DNA of 64,000 nucleotides from Candidatus Thalassarchaeum betae (GTDB lineage Archaea > Thermoplasmatota > Poseidoniia > Poseidoniales > Thalassarchaeaceae): positions 13,612 to 77,611 of the forward strand of contig PSPG01000007.1 of the NCBI GenBank assembly GCA_003193925.1. Direction: 5' to 3'. Position 1 is the stretch's first letter; the number at the start of each line of letters is the position of its first letter. Shown here in pieces: positions 18,061-25,060 of the stretch. The notes beneath the pieces were generated by a model. That model worked only from the letters and a program-made list of their open reading frames with translations. It was not told the origin of the DNA and did not search any database. The position numbers and the translations under genes were made by a program.

Positions 18061-18699
18061 TCAACTCCCGACCAAAGGCACGAAGCGGACGCCGCATACG
18101 TCGCTTCGGTGCAGTGCGCCGTCCTTCTCCTGCCACTTCGCCAGACGCTGCCTCCTCCACCTGCCTATAGGTGCCACTATGGTGCCGCCAGGGGTTATCT
18201 GCTCGGGCCACGCCGCGGGCAGTCTCTTGGCGCAGGCGGCTGCGATGATCGCTTCGTACGGAGCGTGCTCGATCAGGCCCGTCTGCCCGTTGGCTGCTCT
18301 CAGCGAAGCAGGGGTGAGATCCAGTTCCTCCAGAGTCGTCCTCGAGGCCTCGGCGAGCTTCGGCAGAATCTCGATCGCGTGCACCTCTAGGCCCATGTGG
18401 ACGAGAATGGCGGTCTGGTAGCCGGAGCCCGAGCCGATCTCGAGCACCTTGGCCCCCTCTTCGAGTTCGCTCAGGAGGCTGCTCATCATCGCGACGATAT
18501 ACGGCTGGCTGATGGTCTGGCCGCTACCGATGGGAACGGGGCGGTCGCCGTAAGCCAGCCCGAGCTTGCTCGAAGGCACGAAGCGGTGACGGGGAATCTC
18601 CCTCATTGCAGCTAGGACGCGCTCGTCGCTGATTCCCCGCGCCACCAGCTGCTTGTCCACCATCGCCTCCCTCTGGGAGCGTATGGCGGCGTCGCCCAT
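18061..18699 (-). CDS. pcm: Protein-L-isoaspartate O-methyltransferase
   Basis: The ATG at 18699 follows GAGGTG (gaggtgctccgATG) and gives 212 residues, a normal PCMT size; the longer frame would prepend about 50 low-complexity residues. Family features are RFVP followed by AYGDRPVPIGSGQTISQPYIVA, the SAM-binding VLEIGSGSGYQTAIL and the acceptor region LRAANGQTGL. PCMT methylates isoaspartyl residues in aged proteins to start their repair. The gene is divergent from the alpha/beta hydrolase gene (95 nt between start codons). Confidence 0.9.
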   Translation of the reverse strand: MGDAAIRSQREAMVDKQLVARGISDERVLAAMREIPRHRFVPSSKLGLAYGDRPVPIGSGQTISQPYIVAMMSSLLSELEEGAKVLEIGSGSGYQTAILVHMGLEVHAIEILPKLAEASRTTLEELDLTPASLRAANGQTGLIEHAPYEAIIAAACAKRLPAAWPEQITPGGTIVAPIGRWRRQRLAKWQEKDGALHRSDVCGVRFVPLVGS

Positions 18700-18793
18700 C
18701 GGAGCACCTCTGGGGCGAGTTCCGCGCCTCCGGACTTGACCTTGACGGTGCGAAGTAGAAAGAAAGAAGGGGTCCGGCGATGCACGCAAGCGC

Positions 18794-19741
18794 ATGGAAG
18801 CGCCGCCGAGCCTCGCGGACGGCAGGGTAGGCAAGATCGAATACCCATCGGCCAACCCTTTCGAGATTCATCACATCCTGCGCAAGATGGACTCGGTGCC
18901 GCCCCACCCCGTATTCGGCTCCCTGCTGGTGCCCGAGCACCCGGTCAGCGAGCCAATGCCGTGCGTGGTCGCCATGCACGGGAGCCTGAACTGGTGCGGC
19001 CACCACCACGAGCACATCGTGGGCTGGCTCGAAGCCGGCTTCGCCGTCTTTAGGGTGCACAGCTTCGACTCGCGCCGCATCTGGTCCACGGTCGAGCGCC
19101 AGATGAAAGTGACATACGCCATGATGCTGACGGACGTCTTCCAGGCCCTCAGGATGTTATCCACCCACCCAGCGGTAGATCCCACCCGCATCGGGATCGC
19201 CGGGTGGAGCCTCGGCGGCACGGTCGCCCTGTACTCGGCCTGGGAGCCCATCGCCGAGGCGCTGGCACCCGGCGGCGAGCGCTTTGCAGCGCATCTCTCC
19301 TTCTATCCCGCAGCGCACCTGCGGATGGATGAGCAACGCTGGTCGCAGAGCCCCATCCTGGTACTGCACGGCTCCGAGGACGACTGGGTTCCGCTGAGCC
19401 TGGTCGAGGGGCTGGTCGAGGACATCAGACCGCACGGCGCGAACATCGAGGTTCACGTCTACGAGGGCGCGCAGCACTCGTTCGACTCGGTCGAGCCGCT
19501 GACCTTCGAACCCAAGGCCATCAGGCTGGACGGCCACATGACCGTCCGCATCGACGTGGAGGGCGACATGTCGTCGGAGATCATGCCGGGCGTGGTTATT
19601 CCGCTCAACGAACCCGAAGAGCGGTTGGCGGCCTTCGCGACCGCCCCCAACCTCGGAATCCACAAGGGGGGGCAGTGGACGGCGCGAAGGCACGCGCTTG
19701 GTTACAGCACTGAGTTCTTCCAGAGGAATCTCAGCGTCTAG
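18794..19741 (+). CDS. Dienelactone-hydrolase-like alpha/beta hydrolase
   Basis: A 315-residue cytoplasmic hydrolase with no signal peptide. The nucleophile is Ser139 in GWSLGG, the acid is probably Asp196 or Asp197 in GSEDDWVP, and the base is His228 in AQHSFD, which is the dienelactone hydrolase/prolyl oligopeptidase-like order. The HG of the oxyanion hole is AMHGSLNWCGHHH. After the catalytic His an extra 85-residue segment, absent from the minimal DLH fold, reaches the C terminus. Esterase or peptidase activity is likely; the substrate is unknown. It converges with the dockerin gene, leaving 17 nt. Confidence 0.78.
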   Translation: MEAPPSLADGRVGKIEYPSANPFEIHHILRKMDSVPPHPVFGSLLVPEHPVSEPMPCVVAMHGSLNWCGHHHEHIVGWLEAGFAVFRVHSFDSRRIWSTVERQMKVTYAMMLTDVFQALRMLSTHPAVDPTRIGIAGWSLGGTVALYSAWEPIAEALAPGGERFAAHLSFYPAAHLRMDEQRWSQSPILVLHGSEDDWVPLSLVEGLVEDIRPHGANIEVHVYEGAQHSFDSVEPLTFEPKAIRLDGHMTVRIDVEGDMSSEIMPGVVIPLNEPEERLAAFATAPNLGIHKGGQWTARRHALGYSTEFFQRNLSV

Positions 19742-19758
19742 TGGTGGCTCGTCCCGCC

Positions 19759-20388
19759 TCAGCAGCGCTCGCACTGAGCGCCCCAGAGGTGGTTGGCGAG
19801 AAGCACCAGGTCGAGCACGTTGACCGCGTGGTCACCGTTGATGTCGGCCCCTGCCATCGAAGCAGGTGCGTCCCCGTAGCCGAGGATATACTGCACCATG
19901 ACGATGAAATCGCCGAGGTCGACGCTGCCGTCGCCGTTCGCGTCACCGCGAAGCGTGCGCACGGGCTGCAGCTCGGAGATCGCTACCACAGGCTTGTCGG
20001 CCTTGCTAGCGCTGGTCTTGGCCCGGCTGTCCAGCGACTGCGCGCCGGAGTCGGACTCGTCCTCCCCCCAGAGATAGTCAGCCAGCAGCACCAGGTCGGC
20101 AACGTCGACCGAGCGGTCGCCGTTGATATCGGCCTGTGCCATCGAAGCAGGTGCGTCCCCGTAGCCGAGGATATACTGCACCATCACGATGAAGTCGCCG
20201 ATGTCGACGCTTCCGTCGTCGTTCGCGTCACCGCGGAGGTAACGCACGTCGAAGGGAGCAGCCTCAGCTGACTCGCCATCCATGTCTTTCGTCGTTTCAA
20301 CGTCCCCGATGTATTCACCAGAGACGAGGCCTGCCGTGCCGGCCAAAAAGATCAGCGCGGCGATTGTTAGGTCCACTGTTCGGTCCAT
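19759..20388 (-). CDS. Secreted protein with two tandem dockerin domains
   Basis: A 209-residue exported protein: signal peptide (MDRTVDLTIAALIFLAGTAG), an acidic linker, then two dockerin type I modules separated by a Ser/Ala/Lys linker. Each module has two calcium loops of the form GDANDDGSVDIGDF and DINGDRSVDVADL with a YILG or YLWG helix end. Dockerins bind cohesin domains and calcium in bacterial cellulosomes; no cohesin is recognisable in this window. The two modules are nearly identical in DNA over 98 nt, a recent internal duplication. The C terminus is short and ends with two cysteines (QCERC). Partner unknown. Confidence 0.88.
   Translation of the reverse strand: MDRTVDLTIAALIFLAGTAGLVSGEYIGDVETTKDMDGESAEAAPFDVRYLRGDANDDGSVDIGDFIVMVQYILGYGDAPASMAQADINGDRSVDVADLVLLADYLWGEDESDSGAQSLDSRAKTSASKADKPVVAISELQPVRTLRGDANGDGSVDLGDFIVMVQYILGYGDAPASMAGADINGDHAVNVLDLVLLANHLWGAQCERC
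19853..20235. repeat. Two 98-nt direct repeats inside the dockerin gene
   Basis: Bases 19853-19950 and 20138-20235 differ at only 5 of 98 positions by eye, and the first 47 bases are identical. The offset is 285 nt (95 codons). Each copy encodes the first half of a dockerin module. Confidence 0.9.
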
Positions 20389-20411
20389 GAAACAACCCCA
20401 TCGGTGTACTA

Positions 20412-20442
20412 GACATAAGTAACTTGGTTCAATGATTGGACA
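20412..20442 (-). promoter_or_regulatory. Dockerin gene promoter with shared TGTCCAATCAT element
   Basis: CTTATGTC (20419-20412) lies 24-31 nt before the ATG at 20388, consistent with a TATA-like box and a leaderless mRNA. TGTCCAATCAT (20442-20432) lies just upstream and is repeated in front of the propeller gene at 17720. Confidence 0.5.
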
Positions 20443-20460
20443 TTCTTCAACGCCGAGAAG

Positions 20461-20705
20461 GTGAATCAGAGGGTAGGGAATCCACTACCGAGCAGTCACT
20501 CGGTGGGTATGCAGCAGAATTGGTTGGTTGGGCTTACCGAGGCACCCATGAAACTAGCAACCAATGGATAGGGTTCACCTAGGAACCCACGCGACCACTA
20601 GTGGTTAGTTGGGTTCCCTACCTACTACCCGTGGTTGATAGGGCCCCCCCATACCCCATTCAACCACCCGTGATGGATAGGGGGCCCCTTGCAACCTACC
20701 ATTCA
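20461..20705. repeat. Non-coding tract of successive inverted repeats
   Basis: No gene is credible between the dockerin promoter and about 20753 (over 300 nt). The tract is made of consecutive hairpins: ATTGGTTG/CAACCAAT (20519-20526, 20558-20565), GGGTTC/GAACCC (20571-20576, 20583-20588), the palindrome ACCACTAGTGGT (20594-20605), GTGGTTGA/TCAACCAC (20631-20638, 20660-20667) and ATGGATAGG/CCTACCAT with one bulge (20673-20681, 20695-20702). The words GGATAGGG and TGATAGGG recur. It could be a structured RNA, a recombination or pausing site, or a decayed repeat array. Confidence 0.6.
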
Positions 20706-20753
20706 AGCAGGGCACCCCCTTCTGCAATCGTGGCCAAGGACGACACTAGCACG

Positions 20754-20861
20754 ATGTTCAAGCTCGGGACATTCGACGGTTTGAGCCCACGATCTCTCGT
20801 GCTGCAAGGCTTGGGCTTGGGCGTAGTGGCTGCCGTATTGTGGTGGTATCCCGGTCCATGA
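20754..20861 (+). CDS. Possible 35-residue membrane peptide coupled to GNAT gene
   Basis: From ATG 20754 a 35-residue frame ends in LVLQGLGLGVVAAVLWWYPGP, a single hydrophobic helix. Its TGA (20859-20861) overlaps the ATG of the acetyltransferase at 20858 as ATGA, which is a classic translational-coupling arrangement. A GTG at 20730 would add 8 residues. There is no homology I recognise, and the frame may be chance. Confidence 0.35.
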   Translation: MFKLGTFDGLSPRSLVLQGLGLGVVAAVLWWYPGP

Positions 20862-21334
20862 TCCGTGAATGCCTCGAAGACGATTTTGAAGCGATCTACG
20901 AGATCATCAACGACGCCGCACAAGCTTATCGGGGAATCATCCCACCCGACCGTTGGCACGACCCGTACATGCCTCGAGGAGAACTTCGGGAGGAGATATC
21001 GGCCGGGGTCGCTTTCCTGGGTTATGAAAAAGAGGGGGAGTTGGCCGGGGTGATGGGGACACAAGACGTTCAGGACGTGACGCTGATCCGTCACGCCTAC
21101 GTGCGCACCGCGCATCGCAACCAGGGCATCGGCGGGGAGCTCTTGGGCCAGATTATGGACGGGGCAACCCGTCCGGTCTTGATAGGCACCTGGGCCGATG
21201 CGTTCTGGGCGATCCATTTCTACGAACGCCACGGTTTCACAGTGGTCTCACCGGGGGAGAAGGAACGGCTGCTGCGGAAGTATTGGAGCGTGCCAGACCG
21301 TCAGATTGTGACGTCCGTGGTGCTGGCCGCCTAG
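20858..21334 (+). CDS. GNAT family N-acetyltransferase
   Basis: A 158-residue GNAT enzyme that transfers an acetyl group from acetyl-CoA to an amine. Motif A is VRTAHRNQGIGGELL, the pyrophosphate-binding loop of the family, and the motif B helix region is WAIHFYERHGF. ATG 20858 is chosen; a GTG 18 nt upstream is also in frame. It stands between the hairpin tract and the convergent regulator gene (4-nt gap). The acceptor substrate is unknown. Confidence 0.82.
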   Translation: MIRECLEDDFEAIYEIINDAAQAYRGIIPPDRWHDPYMPRGELREEISAGVAFLGYEKEGELAGVMGTQDVQDVTLIRHAYVRTAHRNQGIGGELLGQIMDGATRPVLIGTWADAFWAIHFYERHGFTVVSPGEKERLLRKYWSVPDRQIVTSVVLAA

Positions 21335-21338
21335 TGAT

Positions 21339-22181
21339 TCAGGCTGCAGCCTCGACCCGGGCGACCTCTCTGGAGGAGATCAGCACGTTCTTCCCGGTAT
21401 CGGAGAGTCGCCACTTGGGGCGTCTGGCCTCCGTGGCTGGCTCGACCATCCTGCCGTTGCGCAGCTCGCTCAGGTGGTGGCTCAGCAGCTGCCGCGAGAT
21501 GGCCAGCTTAACGCGGATCTCGGTGCCCGAGAGCCCGATGTTGCCCGACTCCGCCAGCACTTCGAGGATCGCCAGGCGGGTGCCGGCGATCGGGTTGCGA
21601 ATCCGGCTGACCGCCTCCTTGGTCAGGCTGGCGATGGCGTAACGGCGCAGCTTGCCGTCCCTCCACGAGATGATTTGGCCTTGTGACTCGAGGGTGTGGA
21701 GGTGGTATGCGGTGACTCCGTTGGCAAGGCCCAGGGCGTCACGCAGGGCGGAGAAGTGGATTCCCGCGTTCGCCTCGAGGTAACCGAGCAGCCTACCGCG
21801 GGTGAGCATGTCATCGCGGTTGCTCTTCATCCTAGCGAGCATCGGGGAGACCAGTGCGACGAGCACGGTGACCCGCATCACCTCGAACAGGATCGAGCCG
21901 AGTGCAAGCGAGCCGAGAGCGCCCACCCCGCCGGCGAGAAGTCGGGCGGGCAGGTCGGAGGCGGAGTCGTCGTCCTTCTCCCCGCGCTTCAGTACGGGCC
22001 CCCCGTCCGAGCTCTCCGAGTCCCCCGAAGAGTCCTCTTCGGCAAACGTGGGGGCCGTGCCCCTATCGTCATCGACGGTGTCGACGATGTCGTCGACGGG
22101 GGCGTTCATCATCCAGCCCCCGGCGAGCATCGCAGCCACCGCCAGAGCGGTCACGAAACGCACCGTCCGGACGCCTTCCAT
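21339..22181 (-). CDS. Membrane-tethered regulator with two winged-helix domains
   Basis: About 280 residues from ATG 22181; a TTG at 22193 also has a GGTGA upstream and cannot be excluded. The N terminus has a hydrophobic helix (TALAVAAMLAGGWMM), an acidic Asp/Ser-rich stretch likely outside the cell, then a second membrane region (LLAGGVGALGSLALGSILFEV...LVALVSPML). The cytoplasmic half has two helix-turn-helix modules: GRLLGYLEANAGIHFSALRDALGLANGVTAYHL, and RLAILEVLAESG...GTEIRVKLAISRQLLSHHL. The arrangement fits a one-component sensor whose outer segment controls DNA binding. The M29-like gene is divergent, so it may be regulated by this protein. Confidence 0.72.
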   Translation of the reverse strand: MEGVRTVRFVTALAVAAMLAGGWMMNAPVDDIVDTVDDDRGTAPTFAEEDSSGDSESSDGGPVLKRGEKDDDSASDLPARLLAGGVGALGSLALGSILFEVMRVTVLVALVSPMLARMKSNRDDMLTRGRLLGYLEANAGIHFSALRDALGLANGVTAYHLHTLESQGQIISWRDGKLRRYAIASLTKEAVSRIRNPIAGTRLAILEVLAESGNIGLSGTEIRVKLAISRQLLSHHLSELRNGRMVEPATEARRPKWRLSDTGKNVLISSREVARVEAAA

Positions 22182-22283
22182 CACTCTGCGCAACCCTCCT
22201 TCACCTATGACTGCCGTGGTGAATTGGTTTGACAAATCAGAGTGGTGTTGAATAGTGGAACTCCCATCACGGGCCGAGCAGCG

Positions 22284-23315
22284 ATGGCCGAGGAGTCAGA
22301 TGTTACCATTGGTGACGACGACGAGCGAGCGGAGGCCATGCTTACCGCAGCCCGCTCTGTAGTGAGGACCTGTATGCAGGTCCGGCCTCACGAGCACGTG
22401 CTGGTGGTCACCGACCCGTCGACTTCCAAGGTCGGGCGCTCCTTGTACGAGGCAGCGGCTGAGGTCACCGATAGGATACTCATGATGATGATGCCGCGCA
22501 GCCACAGGCAGGGCAACGAGCCACCTTCATCCGTCGGCGACCTGATGCGTCGCCAGAACGTGGTACTGCTCGCCACTCGCAATTCCCTGACCCACACCCG
22601 TGCGAGAATCACCGCCTCACGAGAGGGAGCTAGGATAGCCTCGATGCCCGGCATCGATGAGGAGATGCTGGCAATCGGCGGGATGACCGCTGACTACAAC
22701 GCCCTGCAGCGTGAGATATCGGGCCTCAACCCAATACTTCGCAGGCGTCGCGACGTCCGTGTCACGAGTCCGGCCGGGACCGACGTCAAATTCCGCACCG
22801 GCGCCAGATGGGTCTTGGAGGACAACGGCATCTGCAACCGGCCGGGACAGATCGCCAACCTGCCTGCAGGGAAGGTGTTCGTCCTCCCGAAAGAGGGGTC
22901 GATGAACGGCAAGGTCGTAATAGACGGCTCGTGGGAAGGGGAACTGCTCGATGAGCCGTTGATTTTCCTCGTAGAGGACGGTCTGGTCGTAGGCATCACA
23001 GGCGGCGAGCTCGCTGAGAGCGTCCAATCTGTCCTGGACGAGGCCAAGGTCGGGCTGCGCCAGTCCAAGGCCGGCCTGGTCAACACGGTCGCCGAGTTCG
23101 GCTTCGGGATGAACTCACGAGCCAGACTGACCGGAAACAGGCTCGAGGATCAGGTGGTTCGCGGCTCCGCTTACTTCGGATTCGGCGACAACACCGCCCT
23201 CGGTGGGAGTGCGAATGTCGGAGTGCACATGCGCGGTGTCATGCTCAAACCGAGCATCGAGCTCAATGACGTCGATCTCGTGCTCAAGGGCAAGGTCACT
23301 GCCCGCAAGAGGTGA
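22284..23315 (+). CDS. M29 (aminopeptidase T)-like protein with altered metal site
   Basis: From ATG 22284 the protein has 343 residues. The C-terminal part follows the leucyl aminopeptidase/COG2309 pattern: VAEFGFGMNSRARLTG, LEDQVVRGSAYFGFGDNTALGG, then GVHMRGVMLKP. Compared with the family pattern I recall (E..., EDEK.xGTxHxGxGxN, H.DGV), the second Glu is Gln, the GTxH His is replaced by Tyr or Phe, and the HxD Asp is Arg. The first Glu and the last His remain. Activity as a two-metal aminopeptidase therefore looks doubtful. Its stop overlaps the thiamine pyrophosphokinase start (TGATG), so the two are co-translated. Confidence 0.65.
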   Translation: MAEESDVTIGDDDERAEAMLTAARSVVRTCMQVRPHEHVLVVTDPSTSKVGRSLYEAAAEVTDRILMMMMPRSHRQGNEPPSSVGDLMRRQNVVLLATRNSLTHTRARITASREGARIASMPGIDEEMLAIGGMTADYNALQREISGLNPILRRRRDVRVTSPAGTDVKFRTGARWVLEDNGICNRPGQIANLPAGKVFVLPKEGSMNGKVVIDGSWEGELLDEPLIFLVEDGLVVGITGGELAESVQSVLDEAKVGLRQSKAGLVNTVAEFGFGMNSRARLTGNRLEDQVVRGSAYFGFGDNTALGGSANVGVHMRGVMLKPSIELNDVDLVLKGKVTARKR

Positions 23316-23935
23316 TGCCAGTGCGAGCTCTCCTCTGGTGCAACGGCCAGCAGCCATCCTCGCATGTCGCAGAGGCCCTGCTGCAGGCCGGCTCGACGCC
23401 CTTCGGGGTCGATGGTGGTGCTGACAAGGCCGCTAGGGCGGGAATCGTGGTCGAGGAGGTCCTCGGTGATCTCGATTCGGTGGAGCTCGGCCAATGGGAG
23501 GGCAGGACCCACGAACTGCCCGACGACTCCAGCAGCGACTTGGCCAAGTCGATTGCGCTGCTCATCGAGCGGGGCTACAGCGAGATTGACGTGGTGGGCT
23601 CCGACGGAGGCTCGACGGACCACGTCTTGGGAAACTGGGCTGCGCTCTGCGAGGCCCCGGGAGGGGCTCGCATCCGCCTTCATCACGAGGATGCCGTCAC
23701 CCACCGGCTCCACCCACAGGATGGTGGCTTGGAGCTTGAGATCAGAGAGGGCAATGAGTTCTCAGTGTTCGCTCTGAGCCCCTGCAGCAGCGTCCATCTG
23801 CAAGGAGCCGAGTGGAATCTGGACGGAGAGGCTCTGAGCCTCTCCACCAGAGGGTTGCACAACCGAGGCACTGGAGACGTCGTTCGGATTCAGGCCGACG
23901 GGATTCTCGCCGTAATCGTCCCGAGATGGGAATGA
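23315..23935 (+). CDS. Thiamine pyrophosphokinase-like protein
   Basis: A 206-residue protein that should transfer pyrophosphate from ATP to thiamine to make the cofactor TPP. Motifs are FGVDGGADKAARAG, VLGDLDSVELGQ, DDSSSDLAKSIALL and GSDGGSTDHVLGNW, which follow the TPK pattern (DGG, GDxDS, tD, DH). The start is ATG 23315 within TGATG, overlapping the upstream stop; a GTG 3 nt earlier would also be in frame. The C-terminal half is the usual beta-rich thiamine-binding domain. It ends exactly against the convergent AI-2E gene (TGATCA at the junction). Confidence 0.82.
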   Translation: MPVRALLWCNGQQPSSHVAEALLQAGSTPFGVDGGADKAARAGIVVEEVLGDLDSVELGQWEGRTHELPDDSSSDLAKSIALLIERGYSEIDVVGSDGGSTDHVLGNWAALCEAPGGARIRLHHEDAVTHRLHPQDGGLELEIREGNEFSVFALSPCSSVHLQGAEWNLDGEALSLSTRGLHNRGTGDVVRIQADGILAVIVPRWE

Positions 23936-25006
23936 TCACTCCTCTTCGGCTACCTTCGGGTCGCGTGAGAGCATCATCGCGATCGGCCGGGTCCTCGGGT
24001 CGGACTCCAGCGCGATTTTCATGATGACTGCTAGAGGCACACCGAGTACCATTCCCATGATGCCCCACGCCCAACCCCAGAAGGCCACTAGCAAGAGCAG
24101 TACGATCGGTGACATGTCGAGCCTCTGTCCGGCTAGCTGGGGCTCGACCAAGGCGCCCCATACCTGCTGGTTGGTCACGAGTACCACGATGAGTATGATG
24201 GCCCATGTCGGTGAGAGGATGATGAGGCCCAGTAAGATCGGTGGAATCAGGGATATCAGCGCCCCGACGTAGGGGATGAAATCCATCATGAAGGTGATAG
24301 AGGCCCACATGAACCAGCCGGGGACATCGAGATACCAGAGCATTATCCCGGCGATCACGGCCTGCCCGAAGGCTACGGTGGCCCTCGTCACGACGTAGGT
24401 GTTGATCCCCTCCCCGGCGTTGCTCGTGATGTCCTCGATGCGCTCGGCGTCACTCGGGTATGCCGCCTTGACCCTGCGTGGGAGGGTCTCGGCCTCGAGT
24501 ATGATGAAGAGCAGGAAGATGAAGACGGTGGCCACGTTTACGGTGAAACTCGCGAGAGAGCCTACGAACGAGGCGATGTACTGGTCGATGGTCTCCACAG
24601 AGAAGAGTTCCGTCAGCCCGCTGATGTCGAAACTGTAGCCCATTATCGAGATTCCCTCGAGCCACGTGACCTTGTCGTTGAGTTGTTGGGTCAACATAGG
24701 GACCTCATCGGTGAAGGCCGTGAGGTTGGCGTACAGGAGCTGCGAGGCCATCCACAGCACGAGGAAGAGCATGGCCACCAAAACGCCGTAGGGCATCAAT
24801 GGATGGGCGTACTTCCCCTGCATCAGCGGCCGCTCCTCCAGCCATTGCGCAGCAGGCCGTATCAGTAGGAAGAGCAGCACAGCGATCACCAGTGGCTGTA
24901 TGACCACTTGGAGGCGGGTAATGGCCAAGACCGAGACCAGCAGGATGATCGCTATGTTCGCCACTGTGGCAGACTGCAAATCACTCAGGCTCTGTCCCTT
25001 TCCCAT
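23936..25006 (-). CDS. AI-2E family membrane transporter
   Basis: A 356-residue membrane protein of the PF01594 type (AI-2E/TqsA-like). About eight hydrophobic helices are visible, starting with IAIILLVSVLAITRL and LVIAVLLFLLIRP. A central soluble loop of about 100 residues runs from LLYANLTAFTDEVP. Family motifs include ILEAETLPRR and, near the C terminus, WGALVEPQLAGQRLDMSPIVLLL followed by WGIMGMVLGVPLAVIMKI. Members export small molecules such as autoinducer-2 or act as Na+/H+ antiporters; which applies here is unknown. A GT4 gene lies 54 nt upstream on the same strand. Confidence 0.87.
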   Translation of the reverse strand: MGKGQSLSDLQSATVANIAIILLVSVLAITRLQVVIQPLVIAVLLFLLIRPAAQWLEERPLMQGKYAHPLMPYGVLVAMLFLVLWMASQLLYANLTAFTDEVPMLTQQLNDKVTWLEGISIMGYSFDISGLTELFSVETIDQYIASFVGSLASFTVNVATVFIFLLFIILEAETLPRRVKAAYPSDAERIEDITSNAGEGINTYVVTRATVAFGQAVIAGIMLWYLDVPGWFMWASITFMMDFIPYVGALISLIPPILLGLIILSPTWAIILIVVLVTNQQVWGALVEPQLAGQRLDMSPIVLLLLVAFWGWAWGIMGMVLGVPLAVIMKIALESDPRTRPIAMMLSRDPKVAEEE

Positions 25007-25060
25007 GCTCTCCCCCGTCTGCGCTAATGCGTACTACGCATCAATAATTCCCCGGCCCCT

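Noticed and set aside
19853-20235. Direct repeats that might suggest a CRISPR array
   Set aside because: Only two copies, 98 nt long, inside a coding sequence and encoding dockerin loops.
20527-20679. GTTRRRY-like and RYYYAAC-like words in the hairpin tract, as in integron attC sites, next to a GNAT gene
   Set aside because: The words are in the wrong order for one attC site, are short and degenerate, and there is no integrase gene in the window.
21341-21352. Palindrome AGGCTGCAGCCT at the end of the regulator gene
   Set aside because: Inside coding sequence near the C terminus, GC-rich and short; expected by chance in such sequence.
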